DNA of 64,000 nucleotides, taken from NCBI RefSeq assembly GCF_001552535.1, contig NZ_BCRJ01000058.1, positions 1-64,000 on the forward strand, written 5' to 3'. Source of the stretch: Nocardioides jensenii JCM 1364 = NBRC 14755. GTDB taxonomy: Bacteria > Actinomycetota > Actinomycetes > Propionibacteriales > Nocardioidaceae. Positions 1 to 9,452 of this stretch are shown one piece after another (within the stretch, counting starts at the first letter, position 1; the number at the start of each line of letters is the position of its first letter). Made by a program: the position numbers and the translations under genes. Below the pieces are notes generated by a model. That model was not told the origin of the DNA. It saw only the letters and a list, made by a program, of their open reading frames with translations, and ran no database searches.

Positions 1-114
1 CCACACCACCACCAGGTTCTCCACACCACATCCACAGGCTCGACAGCGGCAGCCGGGGACCCGATCAGGAGACAGCGCACCACGAGGTTCGACCTGCCCC
101 AGGACGGCAGCCGA

Positions 115-711
115 TCAGGCGCCGATCCCGGGCATGGTCGCGAGCACGGCCGCGAACTGGGCCAGCTCCGTCTGCCGTCGTCGTACGTCGTTTCGCAGCA
201 TCGCGCCCAGGCCGATGCCGCGTGTCAGGTCGATCGTCAGCCGCACCGACTCCTCGGCCGAGGGCACCGCGCGGTCCACACGAAGGAGCTCGGCCGTGGT
301 CCGGAACAGCTCGCGACTGAACCGACGCTCGAGCGGCATGACGAGATCGTGCAACGTCGGATCGGTGGATGCGGCGACCCACAGGTGCGTGGCGGCGCGA
401 CCGTAGGGACCTGCCCAGAGATCGGTGAGCAGCTCGACGACCGCCAGAGGCCGGTCTCCACTGTCGGCGACACGAGCCTCCTGCTCTCGCATCTCACGGG
501 TGAGCTGGTCGGTGACCGACTCCACGGCCGCCCGCACGAGGTCGTCGCGGGTGGCGAAGTGATGCTGCGCGGCCCCACGGGAGACTCCCGCCCGTGCCGC
601 CACCGCGACCACCGAGGTGCCCGCCCAGCCGACCTCGGCCAGACTCTCGATGGTCGCGTCCAGCAACCGCTGCCGGGTCGCCCGAGACCGAGACTGCTGC
701 GGCTGGCTCAT
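115..711 (-). CDS. TetR family transcriptional regulator
   Basis: A 198-residue TetR-type repressor. An N-terminal helix-turn-helix (about residues 10-58, with GTSVVAVAARAGVSRGAAQHHF as two helices of the motif) is followed by an all-helical ligand-binding half. Its ATG lies one base past the stop of the acyl-CoA ligase gene on the same strand, so the two are almost certainly one transcript. Such pairs usually regulate fatty-acid activation in response to an acyl-CoA. A CAAGCA/TGCTTG inverted repeat in front of the ligase gene is a likely target. The ligand cannot be read from sequence. Family assignment is firm; the regulated genes are inferred from context. Confidence 0.9.
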   Translation of the reverse strand: MSQPQQSRSRATRQRLLDATIESLAEVGWAGTSVVAVAARAGVSRGAAQHHFATRDDLVRAAVESVTDQLTREMREQEARVADSGDRPLAVVELLTDLWAGPYGRAATHLWVAASTDPTLHDLVMPLERRFSRELFRTTAELLRVDRAVPSAEESVRLTIDLTRGIGLGAMLRNDVRRRQTELAQFAAVLATMPGIGA

Positions 712-712
712 G

Positions 713-2485
713 TCACTCGTAGAGGCGTGCGATCACGTGGGCGTACTTCTCGTTGATCGGCTTGCGGCGCAGCTTGAGAGTCGGGGTGAGCACCTCACTG
801 CCGGGCAGCCAGTATTCGGGCAGCACCTCGACCTTCTTGACCTGCTCGACCCGCGACAGCTTCGCGTTGCCGGCGTCGATGCCGGCCTGGACCGCGGCCA
901 GGAGCTCCGGGTTCTTGGCCAGCGTCGCCGGGTCGGCGGCAACGCCCGCCTTCTCGGCGAAGGCGGCCGAGACGTCGGGATCCAGCGTCACCAGTGCCAC
1001 GTTGAAGGCGCGTCCGTCGCCGATCACGGTGATCGTGGCGGCCAGCGGCGTGGTGACCTTGAGAGTGTTCTCGATGTTGGACGGCGACATGTTCTTGCCC
1101 GCCGAGCTGATGATCAGCTCCTTCTTGCGGTCCACGATCGTCAGGTAGCCGTCGGCGTCGAGGGTGCCGACGTCGCCCGTGTGCAGCCAGCCGTCCTCGT
1201 CGATGGCCTCCCGGGTCTTGTCGGGGTCGTTGCGATAGCCGGGCATGACGCCCGGGCCACGGAACAGCACCTCACCATCCTCGGCGATGCGGACCTCAGT
1301 GCCGGGCAATGCCGGGCCGACACTGCCGACCCGGGCCTTGCCGGGCGGATTGATCGTGCCGGCGCCGGAGAGCTCCGACATGCCCCACAGCTCGCACACG
1401 TTGATGCCCAGCCCCATGAAGAACTTGAGGGTCTCCGGTGCGATCGCAGCGGCACCCGACCAGGCCCACTTGAGCTCGGCCATGCCGAGAGCCTCACGGA
1501 CCTTGCCGAGAACCAGCTTGTCCGCCAGGTCGAACTGCACCTTGTCGAGGCCACCGAGCCGGCGGCCGGCGAGCTGGGCCTCCGCGTTCTTCTCGGCCAT
1601 GCCCAGCGCCCAGCCGGCCAGCTTCTTCTTGACCGGGCTCTCCTCGGCGGCCAGCTTCGCCTCCACGCCCATCTTGATCTTCTCCCAGACCCGCGGCACC
1701 GCGAACCAGATCGTCGGCCGGGCGTCGGGCAGGGCGGTGGCGATGGCGCGCGGGTCGGCGACGTAGGTGACCTGCACCCCCGTGGTCGCGGAGAAGTACT
1801 GCGCCGAGGCGCGGTCGGCGATGTGGGCCGCTGGCAGGAACGAGGTGATCCGGTCACCGAACTCCACGTGCACGACCTGCAGAGCCGCGCGCGAGGTCTC
1901 CAGGAGGTTGGCGTGGGTCAGCTGCACGCCCTTGGGCGGTCCGGTCGTGCCTGAGGTGTAGATCAGGGTGAGCACGTCGTCCGGTTCGACCGCGCGCCAG
2001 GCGGCATCGAAGTCGAAGTCGGGGTCCCCCGACTCCTCGACCTCGGCCAGGCTCGCGGTCGCGCCTTCCGGCAGGTCGCCGGCTCGCGCGTCGACCACGA
2101 TCACGTGCTCGAGAGCGACACCGGAGGCGAGGATCGCCGGCAGCAGCGCGAGCTCGGTGACCACCGCCTTGTTCCCCGCGTTGCCGAAGAGGTAGTCGAT
2201 CTGGTCGGGCGAGGAGGTGTTGTAGATCGAGAAGGCGACCACACCCAGGTGCATCGCTCCCGCGTCGACCCACGCGAACTCGGGTCGGTTGGTCAGCATG
2301 ATCGCGAGCGTGTCCCCATGCCGAAGCCCCAGCCGATGGAGACCCGCGCTGACGGCGCGCACGTGGTCGGCGTACTCCTTCCACGTGACCGAGACCGCGT
2401 CCCCGGGCGTGCGCAGCGCGACCGCGTTCGGGTCGATGGTGACGGTTCGCTGGAACGCCTCACAGATGGTGGCGGGATCAGACAT
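713..2485 (-). CDS. Long-chain fatty acid--CoA ligase (AMP-forming, FadD15-like)
   Basis: This 590-residue adenylate-forming enzyme should activate fatty acids with ATP and CoA. The phosphate-binding loop YTSGTTGPPKG is near residues 176-186. The ATPase motif (GYRNDPDKTREAIDEDGWLHTGD) and the C-terminal hinge (DRKKELIISSAGKNMSPSNIE) are both present. The length and the long C-terminal part fit the FadD11/FadD15 group used for long-chain substrates. ATG at 2485 is preceded by a GGGAGA-like ribosome site. The TetR gene follows directly and fumC is divergent across about 100 bp. Substrate chain length is not determined by the sequence. Confidence 0.9.
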   Translation of the reverse strand: MSDPATICEAFQRTVTIDPNAVALRTPGDAVSVTWKEYADHVRAVSAGLHRLGLRHGDTLAIMLTNRPEFAWVDAGAMHLGVVAFSIYNTSSPDQIDYLFGNAGNKAVVTELALLPAILASGVALEHVIVVDARAGDLPEGATASLAEVEESGDPDFDFDAAWRAVEPDDVLTLIYTSGTTGPPKGVQLTHANLLETSRAALQVVHVEFGDRITSFLPAAHIADRASAQYFSATTGVQVTYVADPRAIATALPDARPTIWFAVPRVWEKIKMGVEAKLAAEESPVKKKLAGWALGMAEKNAEAQLAGRRLGGLDKVQFDLADKLVLGKVREALGMAELKWAWSGAAAIAPETLKFFMGLGINVCELWGMSELSGAGTINPPGKARVGSVGPALPGTEVRIAEDGEVLFRGPGVMPGYRNDPDKTREAIDEDGWLHTGDVGTLDADGYLTIVDRKKELIISSAGKNMSPSNIENTLKVTTPLAATITVIGDGRAFNVALVTLDPDVSAAFAEKAGVAADPATLAKNPELLAAVQAGIDAGNAKLSRVEQVKKVEVLPEYWLPGSEVLTPTLKLRRKPINEKYAHVIARLYE

Positions 2486-2539
2486 GACGGGTCTCCCTCA
2501 CGACGACGATGGCCGAATGTAAGCCACGTCACATCAGCA

Positions 2540-2561
2540 AAGCAAGCATCCCTGCTTGTTT
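2540..2561. promoter_or_regulatory. Inverted repeat, probable TetR operator
   Basis: In the 97-bp divergent interval between the acyl-CoA ligase and fumC, CAAGCA (2543-2548) and TGCTTG (2553-2558) form an inverted repeat around TCCC. Two further A/T pairs continue the symmetry after one mismatch. Size and symmetry fit a TetR dimer site, and the only TetR gene nearby is the downstream partner of the ligase. Assignment to that regulator is inference. Confidence 0.5.
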
Positions 2562-2582
2562 ATCACCGGCTACCGTCAGGCC

Positions 2583-3965
2583 ATGAATGATTTCCGCATC
2601 GAACACGACTCCATGGGTGAGATCAAGGTGCCGGCCGAGGCACTGTGGCGGGCCCAGACCCAGCGGGCCGTCGAGAACTTCCCGATCAGCGGCTCGGTCC
2701 TCGAGCCGCGTCACATCCGGGCCCTGGCCCTGGTCAAGAAGGCCGCGGCGCGGGTCAACGCCGACCTCGGCGTGATCACCGCAGGCCAGGCGGAGGCGAT
2801 CGTCACCGCCGCCGACCGGGTCGCCGCCGGCGAGCACGACGACCAGTTCCCCATCGACGTCTTCCAGACCGGATCGGGCACCAGCTCGAACATGAACACC
2901 AACGAGGTGCTCGCCTCACTGGCCGCGAAGGCGGGGGTCGAGGTGCACCCCAACGACCACGTCAACGCGAGCCAGTCCAGCAACGACACCTTCCCCACCT
3001 CGATCCACGTCGCCGCGGCGACCGCAGTCGTCGACGACCTCTTCCCGGCTCTGGACACGCTCGCCGCCTCCCTCGAGGCCAAGGCCGAGGAGTTCAAGGA
3101 CCACGTGAAATCGGGGCGCACGCACCTGATGGACGCCACCCCGGTGATGCTCGGCCAGGAGTTCGGCGGGTACGCCGCCACGGTGCGCTACGCCCGCGAA
3201 CGCCTCGACTCGGCGCTCCCCCGGGTCCGCGAACTGCCCCTGGGCGGCACAGCGGTGGGCACCGGCATCAACACACCGCCCGGGTTCGCCGCAGCCGTGA
3301 TCGAGCAGCTCAGTGAGCTGACCGGGCTCGAGTTCATCGAGGCCCGCAACCACTTCGAGGCCCAGAGCACCCGTGACTCCCTGGTCGAGCTCAGCGGCGT
3401 GCTGCGCACCTACGCGGTCGGGCTGACCAAGGTCTGCAACGACCTGCGCTGGATGAGCAGCGGCCCCACCACCGGACTCGCCGAGATCCATCTGCCCGAC
3501 CTGCAACCCGGCTCGAGCATCATGCCCGGCAAGGTGAATCCGGTGCTTCCCGAGGCGACGCTCCAGGTCTGCGCGCAGGTGATCGGCAACGACCTCGCGA
3601 TCGCCACGGGCGGCGCGGCCGGCAACTTCGAGCTCAACGTGATGCTGCCGATGATCGCTCGCAACCTGCTGGAGTCCATCCGCATCCTGTCCACCAGCTC
3701 GACGCTGCTCGCCGAGCGGTGCGTCGACGGGATCACCGCCGACGTCGAGCGGATGCGCACGTACGCCGAGTCGTCGCCGTCCGTGGTCACTCCGCTGAAC
3801 AAGTACATCGGCTACGAGAACGCCGCCAAGGTCGCCAAGAAGGCGATGGCGGAGAAGCAGACGATCCGCGAGACCGTGGTCGCGATGGGCTTCGTCGACG
3901 GCAAGCAGCTCACCGAGACGCAGCTCGACGAGGCGCTCGACCTCGCGTCGATGACGCACCCATGA
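2583..3965 (+). CDS. fumC: Fumarate hydratase, class II
   Basis: Iron-independent fumarase of the TCA cycle that interconverts fumarate and malate in the cytoplasm. The 460-residue length is normal for FumC. The superfamily signature [11 protein letters not shown] lies near residues 311-321, and the substrate-binding segments [13 protein letters not shown] and [11 protein letters not shown] are present. The start at 2583 ([17 protein letters not shown]) matches the usual class II N-terminus; an upstream in-frame start at 2556 would add nine atypical residues. The next gene begins inside the stop codon (ATGA), so an acyl-CoA synthetase is co-translated with it. Aspartase is the closest alternative but fits less well. 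Confidence 0.95.
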   Translation: MNDFRIEHDSMGEIKVPAEALWRAQTQRAVENFPISGSVLEPRHIRALALVKKAAARVNADLGVITAGQAEAIVTAADRVAAGEHDDQFPIDVFQTGSGTSSNMNTNEVLASLAAKAGVEVHPNDHVNASQSSNDTFPTSIHVAAATAVVDDLFPALDTLAASLEAKAEEFKDHVKSGRTHLMDATPVMLGQEFGGYAATVRYARERLDSALPRVRELPLGGTAVGTGINTPPGFAAAVIEQLSELTGLEFIEARNHFEAQSTRDSLVELSGVLRTYAVGLTKVCNDLRWMSSGPTTGLAEIHLPDLQPGSSIMPGKVNPVLPEATLQVCAQVIGNDLAIATGGAAGNFELNVMLPMIARNLLESIRILSTSSTLLAERCVDGITADVERMRTYAESSPSVVTPLNKYIGYENAAKVAKKAMAEKQTIRETVVAMGFVDGKQLTETQLDEALDLASMTHP

Positions 3966-5356
3966 GCTCCCACCTGCTGGCCGGCCTGCTCGACGCGCGG
4001 ACCGACCGCCTCGTGACCGTCGCCGGCACCACGTTGTCTCATGCCGATCTGCTCGGCGCCGCCGGCGCGGTCGCCGAGTCCCTGGTCGGCCGGCAGCGGG
4101 TCGCGGTGTCGGCCACTCCGACGATGACCACCGTCGTCGGCGTGACCGGCGCGCTGCTGGCCGGCGTCGAGGTCGTTCCCGTGCCGCCCGACTCCGGGTC
4201 CGCCGAACTGCGACACATGCTCACCGATGCCGCTCCCGATGCCTGGCTGGGCGGGGCCCCCGACGAGACGACGCTGCCGACGATCGACGTCGACGAGGCC
4301 GCGCGGGCGTCGTACGAGCCGGGGGTTGTCGACTCCGAACGCATCGCCTTCGTGCTCTACACCTCCGGCACCACCGGCCTGCCCAAGGGCGTGCTCCTCT
4401 CCCGCCGCGCACTCACGGCCGGCCTCGACGGGCTGATCGACGCCTGGGGGTGGACGGGTGACGACACCGTGGTCCACGGGTTGCCGTTGTTCCACGTGCA
4501 CGGGCTGGTGCTCGGCGCACTGGGGCCGCTGCGAGTCGGCGGCAGCCTGGTGCACGTCGGCAAGGGAACCCCCGAGGCGTACGCCGGAGTGGCCGGCACC
4601 ATGTACTTCGCGGTGCCGACGATCTGGTCGCGCATCGCCGAGGCACCCGAGCATGCTGCTGCCCTGCGTGATGCGCGACTTCTGGTCAGCGGCAGCGCGG
4701 CCCTTCCGGTGCCGGTCTTCGAGCGGGTCCGGGAGCTCACCGGGCACGAGGTCGCCGAGCGCTACGGCATGAGCGAGACCCTGATCACCGTGGCCACCCG
4801 CGCCGACGGCGTGCGACGTGCCGGATGGGTCGGCGTCCCCGTCGACGGTGTCGAGACTCGCGTGGTGGGTGACGACGGAGCTGCCGTCGCCCACGACGGT
4901 GAGTCGGTCGGCCGGCTCGAGGTGCGCGGGCCGACGCTGTTCAGCGGCTACCTCAACCGCCCCGAGGCCACCGCGGAGTCGTTCACCGACGACCGCTGGT
5001 TCCGCACCGGCGACGTGGCCGTCATCGACGCAGCCGGAAACCACCGCATCGTGGGCCGGGAGTCGGTGGACCTGATCAAGTCGGCCGGGTACCGCATCGG
5101 TGCCGGTGAGATCGAGTCGACCTTGCTCGGTCACCCGGCGGTGGCGGAGTGCGCCGTGATCGGCGTGCCCGACCCGGACCTCGGCCAACGGATCGTGGCC
5201 TTCGTGGTGGCCCACTCACCGGTCAGTGCGGCCGAGCTCACGTCGCACGTCGGCGAGGAGCTCTCGGCGCACAAGCGTCCGCGCGAGGTGGTGTTCGTCG
5301 ACGCGCTGCCGCGCAACGAGATGGGCAAGGTGCAGAAGAAGCGCCTCGCTCAGTAG
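3962..5356 (+). CDS. Malonyl-CoA synthetase-like acyl-CoA synthetase (MatB/FadD36-like)
   Basis: A compact adenylate-forming enzyme of 464 residues. The P-loop is [11 protein letters not shown], the A5 region ERYGMSET, and the C-terminal catalytic lysine segment ends GKVQKKRL. The short length and the [11 protein letters not shown] stretch resemble MatB malonyl-CoA synthetases and mycobacterial FadD36, which activate small dicarboxylates. The ATG overlaps the fumC stop by ATGA, so expression is coupled to fumarase. Substrate identity (malonate or methylmalonate rather than a monocarboxylate) rests on resemblance only. Confidence 0.8.
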   Translation: MSSHLLAGLLDARTDRLVTVAGTTLSHADLLGAAGAVAESLVGRQRVAVSATPTMTTVVGVTGALLAGVEVVPVPPDSGSAELRHMLTDAAPDAWLGGAPDETTLPTIDVDEAARASYEPGVVDSERIAFVLYTSGTTGLPKGVLLSRRALTAGLDGLIDAWGWTGDDTVVHGLPLFHVHGLVLGALGPLRVGGSLVHVGKGTPEAYAGVAGTMYFAVPTIWSRIAEAPEHAAALRDARLLVSGSAALPVPVFERVRELTGHEVAERYGMSETLITVATRADGVRRAGWVGVPVDGVETRVVGDDGAAVAHDGESVGRLEVRGPTLFSGYLNRPEATAESFTDDRWFRTGDVAVIDAAGNHRIVGRESVDLIKSAGYRIGAGEIESTLLGHPAVAECAVIGVPDPDLGQRIVAFVVAHSPVSAAELTSHVGEELSAHKRPREVVFVDALPRNEMGKVQKKRLAQ

Positions 5357-5363
5357 GGCGCGC

Positions 5364-6035
5364 TCAGTACCAGTTGTTGCTCTGGCTGTGGCCCCACGCG
5401 CTGCACGGCGAGCCGTAGCGGTCCTGGATGTAGCCCAGGCCCCAGCGGATCTGCGTGGCGGGGTTGGTGGCCCAGTCGGCACCGGCCGAGCTCATCTTGG
5501 AGCCGGGCAGCGCCTGCGGGATGCCGTACGCCGAGGAGCTGGGGTTGTCCGCGCTGGGGTTCCAGCCGCTCTCCTTGGTCCACAGCGAGTCCAGGCAGCC
5601 GAACTGGTCCGAGCTGAAACCGAACTCGGAGAGCAGGGCACGAGCCACGCTGCGCGGGTCGTCGTCGGTCGCATCCTCGGTGGCGACGACCGCGTTGCCG
5701 GTGGCGGTGCTGGTGGCGGCACTCAGCTCGGCCTGCTTGGCCGGGTCCGCGGCGCTGCGACGGTCGGAGCGCGACGGCTCCTCCTCGCGACGCTCGGCGA
5801 GGTCATCGGCACTCAGCGGCCGCACCGCGTCGAGGCTGGCGGCCATCGGGGTGACGTCGCGCTTGGCGACGGCACCGTCGTTGAGCATTCCTGTTCCGAC
5901 AGTGGCGCCGGTGGCGGCCACAGCGATCGACGACAGCACGAGGGTGTTGCGCAGCGCCTTCTTCGGAATCCCGGCAGCGGTGGGTTGCTTGTGCTTGGGG
6001 ATGTACTTCTTGTGCTTTGACAAAGGGGTACCCAC
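5364..6035 (-). CDS. Secreted lytic transglycosylase-like protein
   Basis: A 223-residue exported cell-wall protein. A basic N-terminus with repeated KHKKYIPKHK-type residues precedes one hydrophobic segment (about residues 28-50), probably an uncleaved or signal anchor. A low-complexity charged linker follows. The last about 85 residues form a transglycosylase/aggregation-promoting-factor type domain with a likely catalytic Glu in LWTKESGW and the SSAYGIPQALPG segment. The reading frame begins with GTG at 6035; a TTG a few codons in is the alternative. It converges with the acyl-CoA synthetase gene. Peptidoglycan remodelling is the family role; the exact bond cut is not shown. Confidence 0.8.
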   Translation of the reverse strand: MGTPLSKHKKYIPKHKQPTAAGIPKKALRNTLVLSSIAVAATGATVGTGMLNDGAVAKRDVTPMAASLDAVRPLSADDLAERREEEPSRSDRRSAADPAKQAELSAATSTATGNAVVATEDATDDDPRSVARALLSEFGFSSDQFGCLDSLWTKESGWNPSADNPSSSAYGIPQALPGSKMSSAGADWATNPATQIRWGLGYIQDRYGSPCSAWGHSQSNNWY

Positions 6036-6146
6036 GGGTTGAGGTCAGGACTGATCGATCGGCCAACGTGCCCCCCGGCGCCCGAAAGATCTTGACCACC
6101 CTGCATGACAGGGCCACTGCAGGCAAACCGGACACGGCCAATCCAC

Positions 6147-6204
6147 AGGCGAGCCCGGTCACACCCGCGACTCATCAGTCACACGGGTCACACCGGGCTC
6201 GCCT
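6147..6204 (-). terminator. Hairpin between phoH and the transglycosylase gene
   Basis: Perfect 13-bp arms (6147-6159 and 6192-6204, AGGCGAGCCCGGT and its complement) enclose a 32-base loop just beyond the phoH stop. No T-tract follows, as is common in high-GC actinobacteria. Several GTCACAC-like words occur in and around the loop, so a protein-binding role is possible. Confidence 0.5.
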
Positions 6205-6225
6205 CGCCCCACAGGCATCGCGTCA

Positions 6226-7545
6226 CTACATCGTGACGTTCTCCAGCATCTCGGTGACCAGGGCCGCGATCGGCGACCGCTCGGAGCGCGTCAGGGTCAC
6301 GTGGGCGAAGAGCGGGTGCCCCTTGAGCTTCTCGACCACGGCCACCACCCCGTCGTGCCGGCCGACGCGCAGGTTGTCACGCTGGGCGACGTCGTGGGTC
6401 AGCACCACCTTGGAGTTGGCACCGATCCGCGAGAGCACGGTCAGCAGCACGTTGCGCTCCAGCGACTGCGCCTCGTCGACGATCACGAACGCGTCGTGCA
6501 GCGAGCGGCCGCGGATGTGGGTGAGCGGCAGCACCTCGAGCATGCCGCGGTCCAGGACCTCCTCGATCACGTCGCGGGTGGTGAGCGCCCCCAAGGTGTC
6601 GAAGACGGCCTGCCCCCAGGGCGACATCTTCTCGTTCTCCGAGCCCGGCAGGTAGCCCAGCTCCTGGCCACCGACCGCGAACAACGGGCGGAAGACCACC
6701 ACCTTCTTGTGCTGGCGACGCTCCATCACCGCTTCCAGGCCGGCACACAGGGCCATCGCCGACTTGCCGGTGCCGGCCCGGCCGCCGAGGGAGACGATGC
6801 CGACCTCCGGGTCGAGCAGCATCTCCAACGCGATGCGCTGCTCGGCCGACCGACCATGGACGCCGAACGCCTCACGATCGCCGCGCACCAGGTGCACCTG
6901 CTTGTCGGGCCCGACCCGGCCCAGCGCGGTGCCGCGGTCGGAGAGCAGCACGAGACCGGTGTGGCAGGGCAGCTCCCGGGCCGCCTCCAGGTCGAGCACG
7001 CCGTCGTCGTACAGCTCGTCGAGGTCGGCCGCGGCCACGTCGAGCTCGGCCATGCCGGTGTGCCCGGAGTCCTCGTTGAGGTTCTCGGCACGGTATTCCT
7101 GCGCGTCGAGGCCGACCGAGGACGCCTTGATCCGCAGCGGGAGATCCTTGGAGACGAGCGTGACCCGAGCGCCTTCGTCGGAGAGGTTCTGCGCCACCGC
7201 CAAGATCCTGGTGTCGTTGTCACCGAGGCGGAACCCGCTCGGCAGCGACATCGGGTCGGTGTGGTTGAGCTCGACCCTGATCGTGCCGCCCGCGTCGCCG
7301 ACCGGAATCGGCTTGTCGAGTCGACCGTGCGTCACCCGCATCTCGTCGAGCATGCGCAACGCGGAGCGGGCGAAGTAGCCCAGCTCCGGGTGGTGACGCT
7401 TGCCCTCGAGCTCGGTGATCACGACGACGGGCAGGACCACCTCGTGCTCCTCGAACCGGCGCATCGCACCCGGGTCGGCGAGCAACACGCTCGTGTCGAG
7501 CACGTAGGTGCGGGTGGTGACGGTCTTGCTCTGCTTGGAGGCCAC
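6226..7545 (-). CDS. phoH: PIN-PhoH family ATPase/ribonuclease (PhoH2-like)
   Basis: A two-domain protein of 439 residues. An N-terminal PIN nuclease domain ([13 protein letters not shown], later acidic residues in [11 protein letters not shown]) is followed by a PhoH P-loop ATPase domain with Walker [10 protein letters not shown] and Walker [11 protein letters not shown]. Mycobacterial PhoH2 proteins with this architecture are RNA helicase/ribonucleases. GTG at 7545 is preferred because AAGGGTGAG sits at the right distance; an in-frame GTG three codons earlier overlaps that site. A strong hairpin follows the stop. Confidence 0.9.
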   Translation of the reverse strand: MASKQSKTVTTRTYVLDTSVLLADPGAMRRFEEHEVVLPVVVITELEGKRHHPELGYFARSALRMLDEMRVTHGRLDKPIPVGDAGGTIRVELNHTDPMSLPSGFRLGDNDTRILAVAQNLSDEGARVTLVSKDLPLRIKASSVGLDAQEYRAENLNEDSGHTGMAELDVAAADLDELYDDGVLDLEAARELPCHTGLVLLSDRGTALGRVGPDKQVHLVRGDREAFGVHGRSAEQRIALEMLLDPEVGIVSLGGRAGTGKSAMALCAGLEAVMERRQHKKVVVFRPLFAVGGQELGYLPGSENEKMSPWGQAVFDTLGALTTRDVIEEVLDRGMLEVLPLTHIRGRSLHDAFVIVDEAQSLERNVLLTVLSRIGANSKVVLTHDVAQRDNLRVGRHDGVVAVVEKLKGHPLFAHVTLTRSERSPIAALVTEMLENVTM

Positions 7546-7844
7546 GGATCTCACCCTTTACGAACCGGTACGCGCACTCCCGCTCCCGGCTCTAACTCAT
7601 CCACATGGACCGGGAAATCGCCCGAAGACCGGAGTGCCGGCCTCCGTAGGCACAGGCCGCCCCAGCGGCTGTGCAACAGTCGTGAACCTTCACGTCCGGG
7701 CCTCCCGATACAGCGAGCTTCCCCACTCGCCGGTACTGCGAAATTACGCCGGGTGACCAAGGAATTCGGGAGACACGCCCGAACGCAGGGTGAAGGTTGC
7801 GTGGCCGGGAGAGGCACCCGCTTCCCGGCCCGTGCCGGGCAGGC
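7546..7844. other. 299-bp interval upstream of phoH
   Basis: No convincing gene lies between phoH and the cis-prenyltransferase, both on the minus strand. The part next to the prenyltransferase stop holds a hairpin. The rest would be the phoH promoter and leader. I looked for a cyclic-di-AMP or cobalamin riboswitch core and found none. Confidence 0.5.
7803..7830 (-). terminator. Terminator hairpin after the cis-prenyltransferase gene
   Basis: GGCCGGGA (7803-7810) pairs with TCCCGGCC (7823-7830) across a 12-base loop, 15 bases past the stop codon. This is a short GC-rich stem typical of actinobacterial intrinsic terminators, without a clear T-tract. Confidence 0.5.
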
Positions 7845-8621
7845 TCAGGCGCCGAACCTGCGCTCGCGCTCGGCGTAGGCCCGGATCGCGCGGAGGAAGT
7901 CGACCCGGCGGAAGTCGGGCCAGAACGCCTCGCAGAAATAGAACTCGCTCTTCGCGCTCTGCCAGAGCAGGAACCCACCCAGGCGCTGCTCCCCCGAAGT
8001 GCGGATCACCAGGTCGGGATCGGGCTGGCCCTTGGTGTAGAGGTGCTCGCTGATGCTGTCGACGTCGATGTCGTGGGCGAGGTCCTCGAGCGAGGTGCCC
8101 TTCTCGGCGTGCTCCAGGAGCAGGGAGCGTACGGCGTCCGCGATCTCACGGCGACCGCCGTACCCGACGGCGACGTTGACCAGCATGCCGTCGACCTCAC
8201 GCGTCGCGTCCTCGGACTCCTTGAGCCGGCGGGCCGTGGCCGCGGGGAGCAGGTCGAGCGCACCGACGGGGTGCAGGCGCCAGCGTTTCTGGTCGGCCAG
8301 CGAGGCGACCGCGTCCTCGATGATGGTCATCAGCGGCTCGAGCTCGGCGGCGGGGCGGTTCAGGTTGTCGGTGGAGAGCAGCCACAGGGTGACCACCTCG
8401 ATGCCGACCTCCTCGCACCAACCCAGCAGCGGCTCGATGTTGGCCGCCCCGGCGCGGTGCCCGTGAGCGGTGTCGGCGCCCACGGCCTTGGCCCAGCGAC
8501 GGTTGCCGTCGAGCATCACACCCACGTGCTTGGGCAACCGGTCGGTCGGCAGAAACTTCACGACACGCGCCTCGTAGGCCGGGTAGAGCACCCGTCGAAT
8601 CGCTCGTTTCCAGTCCGCCAC
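7845..8621 (-). CDS. uppS: Isoprenyl transferase (cis-prenyl diphosphate synthase, UppS family)
   Basis: A 258-residue Z-prenyltransferase that condenses isopentenyl diphosphate onto an allylic primer. The pyrophosphate-binding motif HVGVMLDGNRRWAK holds the catalytic Asp near residue 38, and the conserved RTSGEQRLGGFLLWQ and EFYFCEAFWPDF blocks are present. Actinobacteria often have two paralogues. Position beside hemolysin III and phoH matches M. tuberculosis Rv1086, a short-chain (Z,E-farnesyl) enzyme, so this copy may not make the full-length lipid carrier itself. GTG start at 8621, divergent from hemolysin III. Confidence 0.88.
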   Translation of the reverse strand: MADWKRAIRRVLYPAYEARVVKFLPTDRLPKHVGVMLDGNRRWAKAVGADTAHGHRAGAANIEPLLGWCEEVGIEVVTLWLLSTDNLNRPAAELEPLMTIIEDAVASLADQKRWRLHPVGALDLLPAATARRLKESEDATREVDGMLVNVAVGYGGRREIADAVRSLLLEHAEKGTSLEDLAHDIDVDSISEHLYTKGQPDPDLVIRTSGEQRLGGFLLWQSAKSEFYFCEAFWPDFRRVDFLRAIRAYAERERRFGA

Positions 8622-8712
8622 GCCTCGATGTTACCGGGGTCGGGTCCTCATCTCGGGTGACCTGGCCCTCATTCCGCTGCGTCGCAACCTACGGTGCCGT
8701 AACTTGGAAACC

Positions 8713-9432
8713 ATGAACGACATGATTCGCACGCGCCTCGACGAGGTGGTGGACCGCGCCCAGGACAAGCTCGCCGACGTGAAGCCGAAGCTTCGAGGCT
8801 GGCTGCACGCCTGCACGGCCCCACTGGCCCTGGCCGCCGGCATCGTGCTGATCGTGCTCTCCCCGACCCAGTCGACGCGGATCGCCTCGGCCGTCTTCGC
8901 GGCCAGCGCGCTGGTGTTGTTCACCGTCTCTGCGATCTACCACCGCGGCACCTGGTCACCCCGCACGTGGGCGTTCCTGCGGCGCTTCGACCACGCCAAC
9001 ATCTTCGTGCTGATCGCCGGCTCCTACACGCCGTTCGCCGTGCTGTTCCTCGAGGGGTCGGCCCGTCTCACCCTCCTCGCCGTCGTGTGGACCGCCGCCA
9101 TCTCGGGCGTGTTCTTCCGCGTCTTCTGGACCGACGCCCCGCGCTGGCTCTACACCCCGATGTACATCGCCCTGGGCTGGGCCGCCGTCTTCTTCATCCC
9201 CCAGTTCATCGACGGCGCCGACCGTTTCAGCAACGGCATCGCGATCGCCGTCCTCGCCCTGGTGGCGGCCGGCGGTCTGCTCTACACGATGGGGGGCGTG
9301 GTCTACGGCTTCAAGCGCCCCGACCCCTCGCCCTCGTGGTTCGGCTTCCACGAGGTGTTCCACACCTTCACGATCCTGGCGTTCATCACGCACTACGTCG
9401 GCATCTCGCTGGCGACGTACTCCCTGCGCTGA
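8713..9432 (+). CDS. Hemolysin III family (PAQR-like) membrane protein
   Basis: A 239-residue integral membrane protein with about seven hydrophobic segments. Conserved family features include SAIYHRGTW with its histidine in the first third, RFDHANIFVLIAGSYTPF, and the C-terminal FHEVFHTFTILAFITHY. These Ser/Asp/His residues form the metal site of the PAQR/hemolysin III fold. The cellular role is uncertain; the name is historical. ATG at 8713 is chosen over an upstream TTG. It is divergent from the cis-prenyltransferase, as in mycobacteria. Confidence 0.85.
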   Translation: MNDMIRTRLDEVVDRAQDKLADVKPKLRGWLHACTAPLALAAGIVLIVLSPTQSTRIASAVFAASALVLFTVSAIYHRGTWSPRTWAFLRRFDHANIFVLIAGSYTPFAVLFLEGSARLTLLAVVWTAAISGVFFRVFWTDAPRWLYTPMYIALGWAAVFFIPQFIDGADRFSNGIAIAVLALVAAGGLLYTMGGVVYGFKRPDPSPSWFGFHEVFHTFTILAFITHYVGISLATYSLR

Positions 9433-9452
9433 CGCCTGCTCCACCCACCGCC

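Noticed and set aside
7546-7844. Possible riboswitch upstream of phoH
   Set aside because: No cyclic-di-AMP, cobalamin or other conserved core could be recognised; only the terminator-like stem of the preceding gene is clear.
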